This document shows positions 55,458 to 64,000 of a stretch of DNA of 64,000 nucleotides, piece by piece. How positions within the stretch are numbered: position 1 is the stretch's first letter; each line of letters opens with the position of its first letter. The notes beneath the pieces are model-generated. The model saw only the letters and a list, made by a program, of their open reading frames with translations. It made no database searches and was not told the origin of the DNA. This stretch comes from Sphingomonas sp. NBWT7 (GTDB taxonomy: Bacteria > Pseudomonadota > Alphaproteobacteria > Sphingomonadales > Sphingomonadaceae): assembly GCF_014217605.1 (NCBI RefSeq), contig NZ_CP043639.1, positions 1,387,501-1,451,500 on the forward strand, given 5' to 3'. Position numbers and translations under genes: made by a program.

Positions 55458-56666
55458 ATGGCGACTAACAACACCGCCGCCCCGCTGCCGAAGATTTCGG
55501 CAGATGACGTGCAGCAGCAGGTTCACACATTCTGGACGTCGAGCGCCGGGTGGATCAGTGAATATTGGCTCCAGGTAGCGATCGCGATCGCGGTCGGCAC
55601 CGGGCTGTCGCTCGGATTGCTGTGGCTACGCAGCCTCGGCCCGCGGCTCGCGAAACGCTCGAGCTCGGGCACCGGCTGGACGGCGATAATCGGCCGCGCG
55701 ATCGAGCGGACCAGCACCTTCTTTATCGTCATGGTCGCGGCGAAACTGGTGTCGGGCTATGCCGGCCCGCCGGCAATCGTCGCGACGACAATCAATTTCC
55801 TGTTTACCGTCGCCGCGGTGTTCCAGGCGGCGACCTGGGCGCGCGAGCTGATCCTCGGCGCGGTCGAGCATCGCACCCGGTCCGAGAATTACTCGGGCGA
55901 GGCGCTGATGAACGCGATGGGGCTGATCCGCCTCCTCGTCACGATCGTAGTCTTCGCGATCGCGCTGGTCGTCGTGCTCGACAATCTCGGCGTCAACGTG
56001 ACCGGTCTCGTCGCCGGTCTCGGCGTCGGCGGCATCGCGATCGGCCTCGCCGCGCAGGGCATCTTCGCCGATCTGTTCGCCGCGCTCGCGATCATCTTCG
56101 ATCGCCCGTTCCGCCGCGGCGATGCGATCATGTACGATACGAGTTCGGGCACCGTCGAGGAGATCGGGCTCAAGTCGACGCGCATCCGCGGGATCAACGG
56201 CGAAGAGCGGATCATTTCGAACAAGAATCTGCTCAACAAGGAAATCATCAACAACACGCAGCGCGATCGCCGCCGAACCAAGCTGCTGCTCGGTCTCGCC
56301 TACGAAACCGACGCCGAGCTGCTTGATCGCGTGCCAGATATTCTGAAGGAAGAGGTCGAGGCGCGATCGCAGATCTTCGTGCGCGCGGGCTTCGTCAATT
56401 TCGGCGCGTCGACGCTCGATTTCGAGCTTGAGTTCGATACCCCCTTCGCCGATTTCCAGCACGCCTATGATGCGCGGCACAAGGTCGGCCTGGCCATACT
56501 GCGTCGCTTCAACAGCGAGGGGATCAATCTCCCCTTCCCGATCCAGACGACCTACACCGCCGCGCCCGACGGCCGCCTCGTCATGCCTTATCCGGAGGTG
56601 CAAGCCGTCCACGAGGTCTGTGCACCGCGCGACGCGACGCCGGCCGGGGCGCCGCAGCAAATCTGA
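55458..56666 (+). CDS. Mechanosensitive ion channel (MscS family)
   Basis: 402 residues. Helices near WISEYWLQVAIAIAVGTGLS, TFFIVMVAAKLVSGYAGPP, INFLFTVAAVFQAATWAREL and LVTIVVFAIALVVVLDNLG; the pore helix is VTGLVAGLGVGGIAIGLAAQ and the beta domain FDRPFRRGDAIMYDTSSGTV. C-terminal cytoplasmic vestibule follows. Osmotic release channel of the inner membrane. Confidence 0.94.
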   Translation: MATNNTAAPLPKISADDVQQQVHTFWTSSAGWISEYWLQVAIAIAVGTGLSLGLLWLRSLGPRLAKRSSSGTGWTAIIGRAIERTSTFFIVMVAAKLVSGYAGPPAIVATTINFLFTVAAVFQAATWARELILGAVEHRTRSENYSGEALMNAMGLIRLLVTIVVFAIALVVVLDNLGVNVTGLVAGLGVGGIAIGLAAQGIFADLFAALAIIFDRPFRRGDAIMYDTSSGTVEEIGLKSTRIRGINGEERIISNKNLLNKEIINNTQRDRRRTKLLLGLAYETDAELLDRVPDILKEEVEARSQIFVRAGFVNFGASTLDFELEFDTPFADFQHAYDARHKVGLAILRRFNSEGINLPFPIQTTYTAAPDGRLVMPYPEVQAVHEVCAPRDATPAGAPQQI

Positions 56667-56703
56667 GGCGGCGGCCGCCCGAGCGGCACGATCCACGCAT
56701 TCT

Positions 56704-56721
56704 CAGCCGGTTGTCCGGCTG
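56704..56721. terminator. Hairpin between convergent MscS and small-protein genes
   Basis: CAGCCGG, loop TTGT, CCGGCTG: 7-bp perfect stem in the 60-base gap between two stop codons. Likely bidirectional terminator or 3' stabiliser without T-run. Confidence 0.5.
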
Positions 56722-56726
56722 CATAC

Positions 56727-57083
56727 TCAGCGCGCGAACATCTTTGCCATGAACGCGCTCGCTGCCTGACCGACGGCATCCGCCATCTGATGTGGATCGA
56801 CGGTGGTACCAGCACGTGCGCCGCCGGTGTCGGGCCTAGTGCCGCCCTGCCCCGGCTGATCGGGCGCGGCATGCTTCGGGCCGCCCGATCCGCGCGCTTG
56901 CCGCGCCGCGATCGCCGCCGCTGCGGTCGCCGCCATCGCGATGCCGGAGGCGAGCGCCTGGCGGCCGGCGGGGCTGTTCGCCTTCTCGATCAGCGCCTCC
57001 CCGGCGCGCCGTGCCTCCTTTGGCACCTTAACGCCGGCGATCTCCTTGGGAATGCGAAACCCCTTTTTGCTCTTCTTCGCCAT
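56727..57083 (-). CDS. Small basic-start protein of unknown function
   Basis: 118 residues, MAKKSKKGFRIPKEIAGVKV onward, KEARRAGEALIEKANSPAGR and an Ala-rich helix (ALASGIAMAATAAAAIAARQ) then a Gly/Pro-rich, disordered-looking middle and QMADAVGQAASAFMAKMFAR at the end. No named family recognised; the KIPK-like start recurs in sphingomonad small proteins as I remember it. AGGACG precedes the ATG. Confidence 0.7.
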   Translation of the reverse strand: MAKKSKKGFRIPKEIAGVKVPKEARRAGEALIEKANSPAGRQALASGIAMAATAAAAIAARQARGSGGPKHAAPDQPGQGGTRPDTGGARAGTTVDPHQMADAVGQAASAFMAKMFAR

Positions 57084-57191
57084 CACGTCGTCCTCTAAGT
57101 GTATCGCAGATATAATACACACCGCCCCGCCCGCAATAGCTGCGCGACGCCGCGTCTTGCGCCCATGCGCGAAGTCGCCGCATGACGCGGC

Positions 57192-57614
<423 letters not shown>

Positions 57615-57671
57615 TCAACTGATCGGGGCATCGACCGGATTTGCGCCCGGCACGCAATAGGCACAAACCCG

Positions 57672-58322
57672 CTACTCGTCGAACCCCACCGCGCGGAACC
57701 GCTCGGGCCACGGCGCTTCAGCCGACACGTCGGGCTTGCCGGCGCGCGGCACGATCAGCGTCGCAGCGTGAAGCATCATCCCCGCCTTGTCCGCCCGGCC
57801 ATAGGTCGGATCGCCCACCACCGACACACCGAGCCCTTCCAGCGCGTGGACGCGGATCTGGTGCGTGCGGCCGGTCGCCGGCCGGAACTCGACCAGCGCG
57901 CGGCCGTCCTGCACGCGGATCAGCCGCCATCCTGTGCGGGACGGCTTGCCCGCGGCGTCGCGCGTCATCCGCCACCCCGCCGCCGCGGTCGATACCTTGC
58001 CCAGTGGTAGGTCGATCTCGCCCGCCTCACCGTCGGGCACGCCATCGAGGATCGCGAGATAACGCTTCGTCACCGCGCCCGCTTCGAACGCCTGTTGCAG
58101 CCGCGCATGCGCCTTGGGGTTGCGTGACAGCAGCAGGCAGCCGCTGGTATCGCGGTCGAGCCGATGAACGGGGTGCGGCCAGCGGCGAAAGCCGAACGTC
58201 AGGTTGGACAGATGGTTTTCGAGGCTGATCGACCCGTCGCGCGGCGGATCGACCGGCAGCCCTGCGGGTTTGTCGATCACCAATGCCTCGCCGTCGAGGA
58301 AGAGAACGCGGTCGCCGATCAT
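57672..58322 (-). CDS. RluA family pseudouridine synthase
   Basis: 216 residues, single catalytic domain without S4. Start MIGDRVLFLDGEALVIDKPA, catalytic Asp56 in HPVHRLDRDTSGCLLLSRNP, then GAVTKRYLAILDG, and RPATGRTHQIRVHALEGLGV. The small size is closest to RluA-type rRNA/tRNA U-specific enzymes. A longer upstream frame lacks similarity. Convergent with arfB and divergent from the VanY gene. Confidence 0.93.
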   Translation of the reverse strand: MIGDRVLFLDGEALVIDKPAGLPVDPPRDGSISLENHLSNLTFGFRRWPHPVHRLDRDTSGCLLLSRNPKAHARLQQAFEAGAVTKRYLAILDGVPDGEAGEIDLPLGKVSTAAAGWRMTRDAAGKPSRTGWRLIRVQDGRALVEFRPATGRTHQIRVHALEGLGVSVVGDPTYGRADKAGMMLHAATLIVPRAGKPDVSAEAPWPERFRAVGFDE

Positions 58323-58370
58323 GCGGCAGCCCTTGCCATCGTACGGCGTCAGAGACCAGAGAGACGATCG

Positions 58371-59150
58371 ATGCGACGTTTGCCGCTCTACCTGCTTCTC
58401 GCCATCGCAAGCCCGGTGCAGGCGCAATTGTGCGACGGCGTCAGCGCGCCGATCGGCGGCGATGGACGCGCGCTCGGTCACTTCCCGTACGGTGATGTCG
58501 CGCCGGGCAGCCTGCTCGCCGTGCCCCCCGAATATGCGATCGGCGAGTGCCGTTTGCGCCCGGAAGCACTGGCGGACTTGCGCCGGCTGATGGCCGCGGC
58601 GTCGGGCGATCCCGCGGTGCAGGGCCGGCTCTACGCGCTCTCGTGCCACCGCTCGCTCGAGCGTCAGCAGGCGACCTTCTGTCGCACCCGGCAGAGCGCA
58701 AGCGGCCGCGATCGCGCGATTTCCGCCGCGCCGCCGGGGCATAGCGAGCATGCGACGGGCTATGTGCTCGATTTCACCGTGCGCCCGGCCGATGGCTGTC
58801 CCGATGCGGAAGCGTGCATGGCCGCCAAGCCAGCTTTCCGTTGGCTCGCCGCCAACGCACCGCGCTTCGGCTTCGAAATGTCGTTTCCGCCGAGCAACAG
58901 GCAGAACGTGAAGTGGGAGCCGTGGCACTGGCGGTGGGTCGGCACCTCGGCGAGAGTGCCGGGCGCCGCACGCGCGCGCTTTGTCTTTGCGCGCGCCCGC
59001 GAAGCCTTTCCTGCCAATCCCGCCGTGGACCCGATCCTGCCGCGGGTAACGCCACCGCCCGTTGTGCGCACGATCGTAGTACCGCCGGAAACGGCCAGGG
59101 AGCGCCGCGCGCGCGAACGGCGCGAGCGCAGGAAACGGCGGGCACGCTGA
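58371..59150 (+). CDS. D-alanyl-D-alanine carboxypeptidase family protein (VanY type)
   Basis: 259 residues. Signal peptide (PLYLLLAIASPVQAQ). Zinc site: His127 and Asp134 in SEHATGYVLDF, catalytic Glu183 and His186 in WEPWHWRWVG. An SxHxxGxxxD motif and LSCHRSLERQQATFC with extra cysteines are seen. Trims peptidoglycan stem peptides in the periplasm. The C-terminal 60 residues are Pro/Arg-rich and basic, an odd addition. Confidence 0.92.
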   Translation: MRRLPLYLLLAIASPVQAQLCDGVSAPIGGDGRALGHFPYGDVAPGSLLAVPPEYAIGECRLRPEALADLRRLMAAASGDPAVQGRLYALSCHRSLERQQATFCRTRQSASGRDRAISAAPPGHSEHATGYVLDFTVRPADGCPDAEACMAAKPAFRWLAANAPRFGFEMSFPPSNRQNVKWEPWHWRWVGTSARVPGAARARFVFARAREAFPANPAVDPILPRVTPPPVVRTIVVPPETARERRARERRERRKRRAR

Positions 59151-59172
59151 TCACGCCTCCCGCCGCCACCGG

Positions 59173-59775
59173 TCAGGCGGACAGTTTAGCCGCCGTCTCG
59201 GCGATCCGCTTGCCCTGGTAACGCGCGCCGCCGAGGTCGATCTCGCTCGGCTGGCGGCTGCCGTCGCCGCCCGCGATCGTGCTCGCGCCATAGGGCGTAC
59301 CGCCATGTACTGCGTCGAGCGTCGTCTGGTCCTGATAGCCATAGTCGAGCCCGACGATCGTCATGCCGAAGTGCATCAGGTTGGTGATGATCGAGAACAG
59401 CGTCACTTCCTGTCCGCCGTGCTGGCTCGCGGTCGAGGTAAAGGCACCACCGACCTTCCCGTTCAGCGCGCCCGTCGCCCACAGCCCGCCGGCTTGATCG
59501 AGGAACGATGCCATCTGGCTGGGCATCCGGCCGAACCGCGTCGGCGCGCCGACGATGATCGCGTCGTAGTTCGGCAGCGCGTTCACGCCTTCGATCTCGG
59601 GATGCGAGTGGTCGGGCTGGAAGCCCGCCTTTTCGGCGACCTCCTTCGGCGCGGTCTCGGGCACGCGGCGGATGTCGACCTCCGCGCCGCCCTGCCGCGC
59701 GCCTTCTGCGACTGCCTCGGCCATCTTCGCGAGGTGGCCGTAGGACGAATAATAAAGCACCAGAACCTTTGCCAT
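59173..59775 (-). CDS. wrbA: NAD(P)H:quinone oxidoreductase WrbA
   Basis: 200 residues. [20 protein letters not shown] is the FMN-binding start; [54 protein letters not shown] and [17 protein letters not shown] are WrbA signatures. AAGGA nine bases before the ATG at 59775 decides the start. Two-electron quinone reduction. Downstream of the pirin gene in the same direction (51 bases). Confidence 0.95.
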   Translation of the reverse strand: MAKVLVLYYSSYGHLAKMAEAVAEGARQGGAEVDIRRVPETAPKEVAEKAGFQPDHSHPEIEGVNALPNYDAIIVGAPTRFGRMPSQMASFLDQAGGLWATGALNGKVGGAFTSTASQHGGQEVTLFSIITNLMHFGMTIVGLDYGYQDQTTLDAVHGGTPYGASTIAGGDGSRQPSEIDLGGARYQGKRIAETAAKLSA

Positions 59776-59826
59776 GTGGGCCATTCCTTCAAGAACGCCG
59801 CCCGCGGGTGACGCGGGCGGCCAAAA

Positions 59827-60540
59827 TCATTCCGCGTCGACGAGAACCAGTTCGGCGTCGGCGCGTGCTTCGATGATGTAGCTGCCACCAACGAGCGCGG
59901 CGCCATCGCGTGCCGTCAGTTCCTCGCCGTCGATCGAAATCGCGCCGGTCGCCGCGACCAGATAGGCGTGGCGCCCCGCCGCGACGTCGTACGTGACGCG
60001 CTCGCCTGCCTTCAGCGTCGCGCCGAGCACGCGCGCGTCGGCGCGGATCGGCAGCGCTTCGATGTCCTCGGCGTAGCCGCTCGCCAGCGTTACGAACCTG
60101 CCCGAGCGATCGTCCTTGGGAAAGGGCTTCGCGCCCCAGCTCGGGCTGCCGCCCTTGGTGCGCGGCTCGATCCATATCTGGAACAGCGTCGTCGGCTCGT
60201 TCTCGAGATTGTACTCGGCATGGCGCACACCCGTTCCGGCGCTCATCACCTGAACGTCGCCAGCGCCGGTGCGGCCCTGATTGCCGAGCGAATCCTGATG
60301 CGTGATCGCGCCGCTGCGGACGTAGGTGATGATCTCCATGTCGCGATGCGGATGCGGGGGGAAGCCGTTCTGCGGCGCGACAATATCGTCGTTCCACACG
60401 CGGATCGGGCCCCATCCCATGCGGGCAGGATCGTAGTAGTTTGCGAAGCTGAAATGATGCCGTGCGTCGAGCCAACCGTGATTGGCGTGGCCGAGGCTGT
60501 CGAACGGCCGGCGGTCGATGCGCGTACGGGTATCGGTCAT
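59827..60540 (-). CDS. Pirin family protein
   Basis: 237 residues, bicupin. Metal ligands His63, His65 (FPPHPHRDMEII), His107 and Glu109 (GTGVRHAEYN) match E. coli YhhW His57, His59, His101 and Glu103. MGWGPIRVWNDD near residue 41 is also conserved. YhhW shows quercetin dioxygenase activity; here, next to wrbA, a role in aromatic or quinone handling is inferred. ATG at 60540. Divergent from a LysR gene. Confidence 0.94.
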   Translation of the reverse strand: MTDTRTRIDRRPFDSLGHANHGWLDARHHFSFANYYDPARMGWGPIRVWNDDIVAPQNGFPPHPHRDMEIITYVRSGAITHQDSLGNQGRTGAGDVQVMSAGTGVRHAEYNLENEPTTLFQIWIEPRTKGGSPSWGAKPFPKDDRSGRFVTLASGYAEDIEALPIRADARVLGATLKAGERVTYDVAAGRHAYLVAATGAISIDGEELTARDGAALVGGSYIIEARADAELVLVDAE

Positions 60541-60596
60541 CGCTATGTCTCCAATTGTTGGCCGGGAGATAAGGCAGACGCTTAGTGACCGAAATA

Positions 60597-60625
60597 GAAA
60601 CGATTGAAACTGATTGTTTCGATAG
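60597..60625. promoter_or_regulatory. Dyad-symmetric element between divergent pirin and LysR genes
   Basis: The repeated GAAAC...GAAAC...GTTTC arrangement: GAAAC at 60597 and 60606, GTTTC at 60616. ATTGAAAC (60603-60610) and GTTTCGAT (60616-60623) pair in 7 of 8 positions, spacing TGATT. LysR regulators usually bind such T-N11-A dyads beside their own divergent gene. Confidence 0.5.
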
Positions 60626-60652
60626 CTACCAAGCGTCCGAGGAGGTACCACG

Positions 60653-61540
60653 ATGCGCCTGCCCGATCTCGAAGCCTGGGCGATCTTCGCCACCGTCGCT
60701 GAGCACCGCTCGTTCACTGCTGCCGCCGACGCGCTCGGACTGAGCAAAGCGACCGTGTCGAAGGCGGTATCACGGCTCGAGGCGGATCTCGGCCAATCGC
60801 TGTTCCACCGCACGTCGCGCCGTCTCGCGCTGACCGAGGCAGGCCGCCCGCTCGCCGAGCACGCCGCACAGATACTTGCCACCGCGCAGGCGGCCGAGGA
60901 AGCGGCGCGCGATGGCGCCGCCGCGCCGACGGGCCGCATTCGCCTCGCCGCGCCGATGACCTTCGGGGTGTCGAACGTCGCGCCGCTGCTGGCCGGTTTC
61001 CTCGCCGCGCATCCCGGGATCGAGATCGAGCTGCACCTGTCCGACGCGCGGGTCGATATCGTCGCGGAAGGGTTCGACGTCGCGCTGCGCATCGCCGAGC
61101 TGCCCGACAGTTCGCTGCGCGCGCGCCGGCTGTGCGCGATCCAGTCGCACCTCGTCGCCGCGCCGGCCTATCTCGCGCGCGCCGGCACCCCGACGCATCC
61201 CGGCCAGCTCGGCGATCACGCGCTGCTCGGCTACACCAACGTCACCGGGCCGTGGCGTTTTCGTGGGCCGGGCGGCGCGGAAGTCTCGGTCAAGGCGCAC
61301 GGGCCGCTGGCGGCGAACAGCGGCGACGCGCTGATGCCCGCGCTCGTCGCCGGGCTCGGCATCGCCCGCCTGCCCACGTTCATTCTCGGCGACACGCTCG
61401 CGCGCGGCGCGGTGATCGAGCTGCTGCCCGAATGGCGGCCCGCCCCGATCGGGCTCCACCTGCTCACCCCGCCGAGCCCGCTGCGCCCGGCGCGGGTTGA
61501 AGCGCTGATCGCCTTTCTCGCCGACCGGCTGCACGATTGA
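60653..61540 (+). CDS. LysR family transcriptional regulator
   Basis: 295 residues. Winged helix-turn-helix at ~6-65 (LEAWAIFATVAEHRSFTAAA, DALGLSKATVSKAVSRLEAD) and a periplasmic-binding-fold effector domain from about residue 90 (GRIRLAAPMTFGVSNVAPLL, VDIVAEGFDVALRIAELPDS). The pattern fits the subgroup that controls divergent oxidoreductase genes. Probably regulates pirin-wrbA from the shared 112-base promoter region. GAGGAGGT lies just upstream. Confidence 0.94.
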   Translation: MRLPDLEAWAIFATVAEHRSFTAAADALGLSKATVSKAVSRLEADLGQSLFHRTSRRLALTEAGRPLAEHAAQILATAQAAEEAARDGAAAPTGRIRLAAPMTFGVSNVAPLLAGFLAAHPGIEIELHLSDARVDIVAEGFDVALRIAELPDSSLRARRLCAIQSHLVAAPAYLARAGTPTHPGQLGDHALLGYTNVTGPWRFRGPGGAEVSVKAHGPLAANSGDALMPALVAGLGIARLPTFILGDTLARGAVIELLPEWRPAPIGLHLLTPPSPLRPARVEALIAFLADRLHD

Positions 61541-61584
61541 TCCAGGTCGTTGCCGCCCCAGGCGGGCGCGCGCAGGACGGCGCG

Positions 61585-62169
61585 ATGACGAATGCCGCGA
61601 TCCTCCTCATCGATCTGCTCAACACCTTCGAGTTCGTCGGCGGCGATCAACTGAAGGACGCGGTCGCGGGGATGACGGCGCCGCTCGCCGCGCTGCGTCG
61701 CGATGCGCACGTGCAGGACGTGCCGGTGATCTTCGTCAACGACAATTACGGCCGCTGGCACGACGAGCCCAGTCAACTCATCGATCATGCGATCGACAAG
61801 GGCGGTGAGACGGTGGCGGCGATCCGCCCGGTGCCGAGCGACTATTTCGTCATCAAGCCCGAATCTTCGGGCTTCTACGCCACCACCTTGCCGGCGCTGC
61901 TGCCGCGTCTGGGCGTGTCGCGGCTGATATTGTGCGGCGTCGCGTCCGACATCTGCGTGCTGTTCACCGCCGCCGACGCGCACATGCGCGAATATGATCT
62001 ATGGGTGCCCGGCGATCTCGTCGCCTCCCACCACGGCGAGCGCGGCGACTGGGCGCTCGACATGATGGCGAACGGCATGAGCGCGGAAATACGCCCCACG
62101 ACCGACCTCACGCTCGCCGAATGGCTGGCGAGCGAACCCAGGGTCGCGCCGGGCACCCGCGGATCGTGA
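61585..62169 (+). CDS. Cysteine hydrolase of the isochorismatase family
   Basis: 194 residues. Catalytic triad Asp10 (ILLIDLLNTF), Lys91 (YFVIKPESSGFY) and Cys124 (GVASDICVLFTA). Cytoplasmic; substrates of the family include isochorismate, nicotinamide and N-carbamoyl compounds, and nothing here decides among them. AGGAC precedes the ATG at 61585. Follows the LysR gene by 44 bases. Confidence 0.92.
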   Translation: MTNAAILLIDLLNTFEFVGGDQLKDAVAGMTAPLAALRRDAHVQDVPVIFVNDNYGRWHDEPSQLIDHAIDKGGETVAAIRPVPSDYFVIKPESSGFYATTLPALLPRLGVSRLILCGVASDICVLFTAADAHMREYDLWVPGDLVASHHGERGDWALDMMANGMSAEIRPTTDLTLAEWLASEPRVAPGTRGS

Positions 62170-62238
62170 GCGACGCCGACCAGCGATAGCTCACCGATGC
62201 CATTGCATCGCGCGGCGGCTGTGCCACGGTCGGCCGCG

Positions 62239-63333
62239 ATGAACCGCCTCGCCCCCGATCCCGACGACGCGCGCTACGTCCGCCGCCTGTTCCTGACCAT
62301 CGCGGTGGTCGCACTCGCGGCGGCGATCTACTTCACCGGCGATCTGCTGATCCTCGCCTTCGGCTCCGCGCTGGGCGCGATCGTGATCCACGCCATCGCG
62401 GAAATCTACGAAACACGGGCGCGGCTGTCCGATCGCGTCGCGCTCGGCTGCGCGATCGCCACCGTATTGGCGCTGATCGGCTTCCTCGTCTGGCTGTTCG
62501 CGGTGGAATTCCGCACACAGGTCAACGTCCTCGTCACGCGGCTGCCGGGCATCATCGACCAGCTGGCTGCGCAGATGGCGCAGTCCCCAGTCGGCGCCAA
62601 GGTGGTTGATGCGGTCCGCGCGGCGTTCGCCGGCAGCCGCGTCGCGCAGGACATCGGCGGGTTGGCGGAGGGCGCAGGCCAATTCATCTTGAACGCCCTG
62701 CTCGTCCTCGTCGGCGCGATCTTCTTCGCGGTCGATCCCAAGGTGTACGAGCGCGGCTTCCTTCTGCTTATGCCGCCGTCGAAGCGCGCCGCGATGGAGG
62801 ATGCGCTGATCGATACCGCCGCGACGCTGCGCCTGTGGCTGCGCGCGCAGCTGATCCAGATGACGACGATGGGCGTCCTGGTCGGCATCGGCCTGTGGCT
62901 CGTCGGCGTGCCGTCGGCGCCAGCGCTCGCGCTGCTGACCGGAATCAGCGAGTTCATCCCCTACGTCGGCCCCGTCGCCGCGATGATCCCCGCGATGGGG
63001 CTCGCCGCGACGCTATCGATCCATCATGTGCTGTGGACGGTCGGCGTGTTCGCGATCGTTCGCGTCGTGCAGACCAACTTCATCACGCCGTTCGTCACCA
63101 GCCGCGTCGTCGCCATCCCGCCGGCAGTAACGCTGTTCGCGATCCTCGCGATCGGCGCGGTATTCGGCCTGTTCGGCCTGTTCTTCTCCGCCGCGCTGCT
63201 CGTCATGGTCTTCACGTTGGTGCGCAGCCTGTACCTGCGCGACACGTTGGGAGAGGACATTCCGCACAGCCGCCACCGCACCTTGTTCGACTCCACCGGC
63301 ACGCCCCGCGACTCGCCTTCCAAGCTGGATTAA
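62239..63333 (+). CDS. AI-2E family transporter
   Basis: 364 residues, seven or eight membrane helices: LFLTIAVVALAAAIYFTGDL, ILAFGSALGAIVIHAIAEI, VALGCAIATVLALIGFLVWL, then LRLWLRAQLIQMTTMGVLVG, SEFIPYVGPVAAMIPAMGLA and the C-terminal VTLFAILAIGAVFGLFGLFF. The family name reflects TqsA; other members are ion antiporters. ATG at 62239 preferred, 62197 also possible. Ends in a hydrophilic tail; ctrA follows. Confidence 0.92.
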   Translation: MNRLAPDPDDARYVRRLFLTIAVVALAAAIYFTGDLLILAFGSALGAIVIHAIAEIYETRARLSDRVALGCAIATVLALIGFLVWLFAVEFRTQVNVLVTRLPGIIDQLAAQMAQSPVGAKVVDAVRAAFAGSRVAQDIGGLAEGAGQFILNALLVLVGAIFFAVDPKVYERGFLLLMPPSKRAAMEDALIDTAATLRLWLRAQLIQMTTMGVLVGIGLWLVGVPSAPALALLTGISEFIPYVGPVAAMIPAMGLAATLSIHHVLWTVGVFAIVRVVQTNFITPFVTSRVVAIPPAVTLFAILAIGAVFGLFGLFFSAALLVMVFTLVRSLYLRDTLGEDIPHSRHRTLFDSTGTPRDSPSKLD

Positions 63334-63428
63334 TCCCTAATTAACCTTTTGCGTTCAGACATCGCTTGGTTAATGAATCGGTTGGGGCGCACGCGCAGGG
63401 AACGCGACGTCCAGACAGGGGAAGACGC
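63334..63428 (+). promoter_or_regulatory. ctrA promoter region with CtrA half-sites and a GANTC site
   Basis: TTAACC (63341-63346) and its reverse complement GGTTAA (63368-63373) are CtrA-type half-sites. GAATC at 63375-63379 is a CcrM (GANTC) methylation target. The same kinds of element control ctrA in Caulobacter. AGGGGA precedes the start. Confidence 0.65.
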
Positions 63429-64000
63429 ATGCGGGTGCTGCTGATCGAAGACGAGCCGACGACCGCCAAGGCGATCGAGCTGATGCTATCGGTAGAAGGG
63501 TTCAACGTCTATTCGACCGATCTTGGCGAGGAGGGCTTGGACCTCGGCAAGCTCTACGATTACGACATCATCCTGCTCGATCTCAACCTGCCCGACATGC
63601 ACGGCTACGACGTGCTGAAGCGGCTGCGCGTCGCGCGCGTGTCGACGCCGGTGCTGATCCTGTCAGGCGTCAACGAGATGGATTCGAAGGTGCGCAGCTT
63701 CGGCTTCGGCGCCGACGATTACGTGACCAAGCCGTTCCACCGCGAGGAATTGGTAGCGCGCATTCATGCCGTCGTGCGCCGCTCGAAGGGCCATTCGCAA
63801 TCGGTGATCCGTACCGGCAAGCTCTCGGTCAATCTCGACGCCAAGACGGTCGAGGTCGACGGCGCACGCGTGCACCTGACCGGCAAGGAATATGCGATGC
63901 TCGAGCTCCTGTCGCTGCGCAAGGGCACGACGCTGACCAAAGAGATGTTCCTCAATCATCTCTACGGCGGGATGGACGAGCCCGAGCTCAAGATCATCGA
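63429..64000 (+). CDS. ctrA: Cell-cycle response regulator CtrA, 3' end outside window
   Basis: Only the first 190 residues are visible (Caulobacter CtrA has 231). Receiver domain: [20 protein letters not shown], phospho-acceptor Asp51 in [17 protein letters not shown], and Lys in [20 protein letters not shown]. The OmpR-type winged helix begins near [20 protein letters not shown] and [21 protein letters not shown] master regulator of polar development and DNA replication in alphaproteobacteria. The last bases run off the window edge. Confidence 0.96.
   Translation, partial: MRVLLIEDEPTTAKAIELMLSVEGFNVYSTDLGEEGLDLGKLYDYDIILLDLNLPDMHGYDVLKRLRVARVSTPVLILSGVNEMDSKVRSFGFGADDYVTKPFHREELVARIHAVVRRSKGHSQSVIRTGKLSVNLDAKTVEVDGARVHLTGKEYAMLELLSLRKGTTLTKEMFLNHLYGGMDEPELKII

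Overview
The window is one contiguous stretch of a GC-rich alphaproteobacterial chromosome, most probably a sphingomonad (Sphingomonas or close relative). This rests on a C-terminal ctrA cell-cycle regulator whose promoter holds TTAACC half-sites and a GANTC methylation site, a Fur protein without the usual zinc CXXC, a tad/cpa pilus operon of alphaproteobacterial order, and an argD-argF pair separated by a small conserved-looking gene. Almost all of the sequence is densely packed housekeeping and stress genes. I see no rRNA, tRNA, insertion sequence, prophage or CRISPR array.

Layout. 1-6.4 kb: 5' part of an M16 protease gene, an AspH-like hydroxylase with altered metal site, a YcaQ-type glycosylase, then nfuA-rutE-tsaB-rimI-fur. 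6.4-13 kb: lipoprotein SodC, a MaoC hydratase, and a divergent cluster for inositol phosphate chemistry (CDP-alcohol phosphotransferase; inositol-3-phosphate synthase plus nucleotidyltransferase), then a hemerythrin, a UdgX-type uracil-DNA glycosylase and a DedA protein. 13-20 kb: queE-queC, a DUF3617-like secreted protein, hslO, argF-argD, a DUF5694 protein. 20-26.6 kb: AIM24-like protein, thioesterase, archaeal-type proS, an isolated Cas5d (type I-C) homologue beside an AT-richer patch, an EamA transporter and a DUF885 peptidase. 26.6-31.9 kb: complete glycine cleavage operon gcvT-gcvH-gcvPA-gcvPB under a tandem glycine riboswitch, ending in a small membrane protein. 32-38 kb: ispH, thrB, rnhA, membrane protein, FAD oxidoreductase and alpha/beta hydrolase. 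38-45.6 kb: cpaA-cpaB-cpaC-cpaD-cpaE-tadB-tadC and a small coiled-coil membrane protein. 45.7-51.5 kb: ppdK and glyQS. 51.6-64 kb: GumN/TraB protein, HNH nuclease, fdhD, DJ-1/PfpI, topoisomerase IB, MscS channel, arfB, RluA-type synthase, VanY peptidase, a divergent WrbA/pirin versus LysR/isochorismatase cluster, an AI-2E family exporter, and the first 190 codons of ctrA.

How the parts connect. Glycine metabolism is strongly represented (glycine-sensing riboswitch and cleavage system, glyQS). Metal and redox handling recurs (fur, sodC, nfuA, hemerythrin, wrbA, pirin). Several neighbours overlap by 1-4 bases, implying translational coupling (tsaB/rimI, maoC/CDP-alcohol transferase, queC/queE, proS/thioesterase, thrB/rnhA, glyQ/glyS, oxidoreductase/hydrolase). 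The most unusual items are the orphan Cas5d-like gene, the inositol-phosphate cluster, the AspH-like protein lacking iron-ligand and 2-oxoglutarate residues, and a pilus operon with no cpaF ATPase or pilin gene. No search could be run; all family calls come from reading motifs and remembered family sequences.
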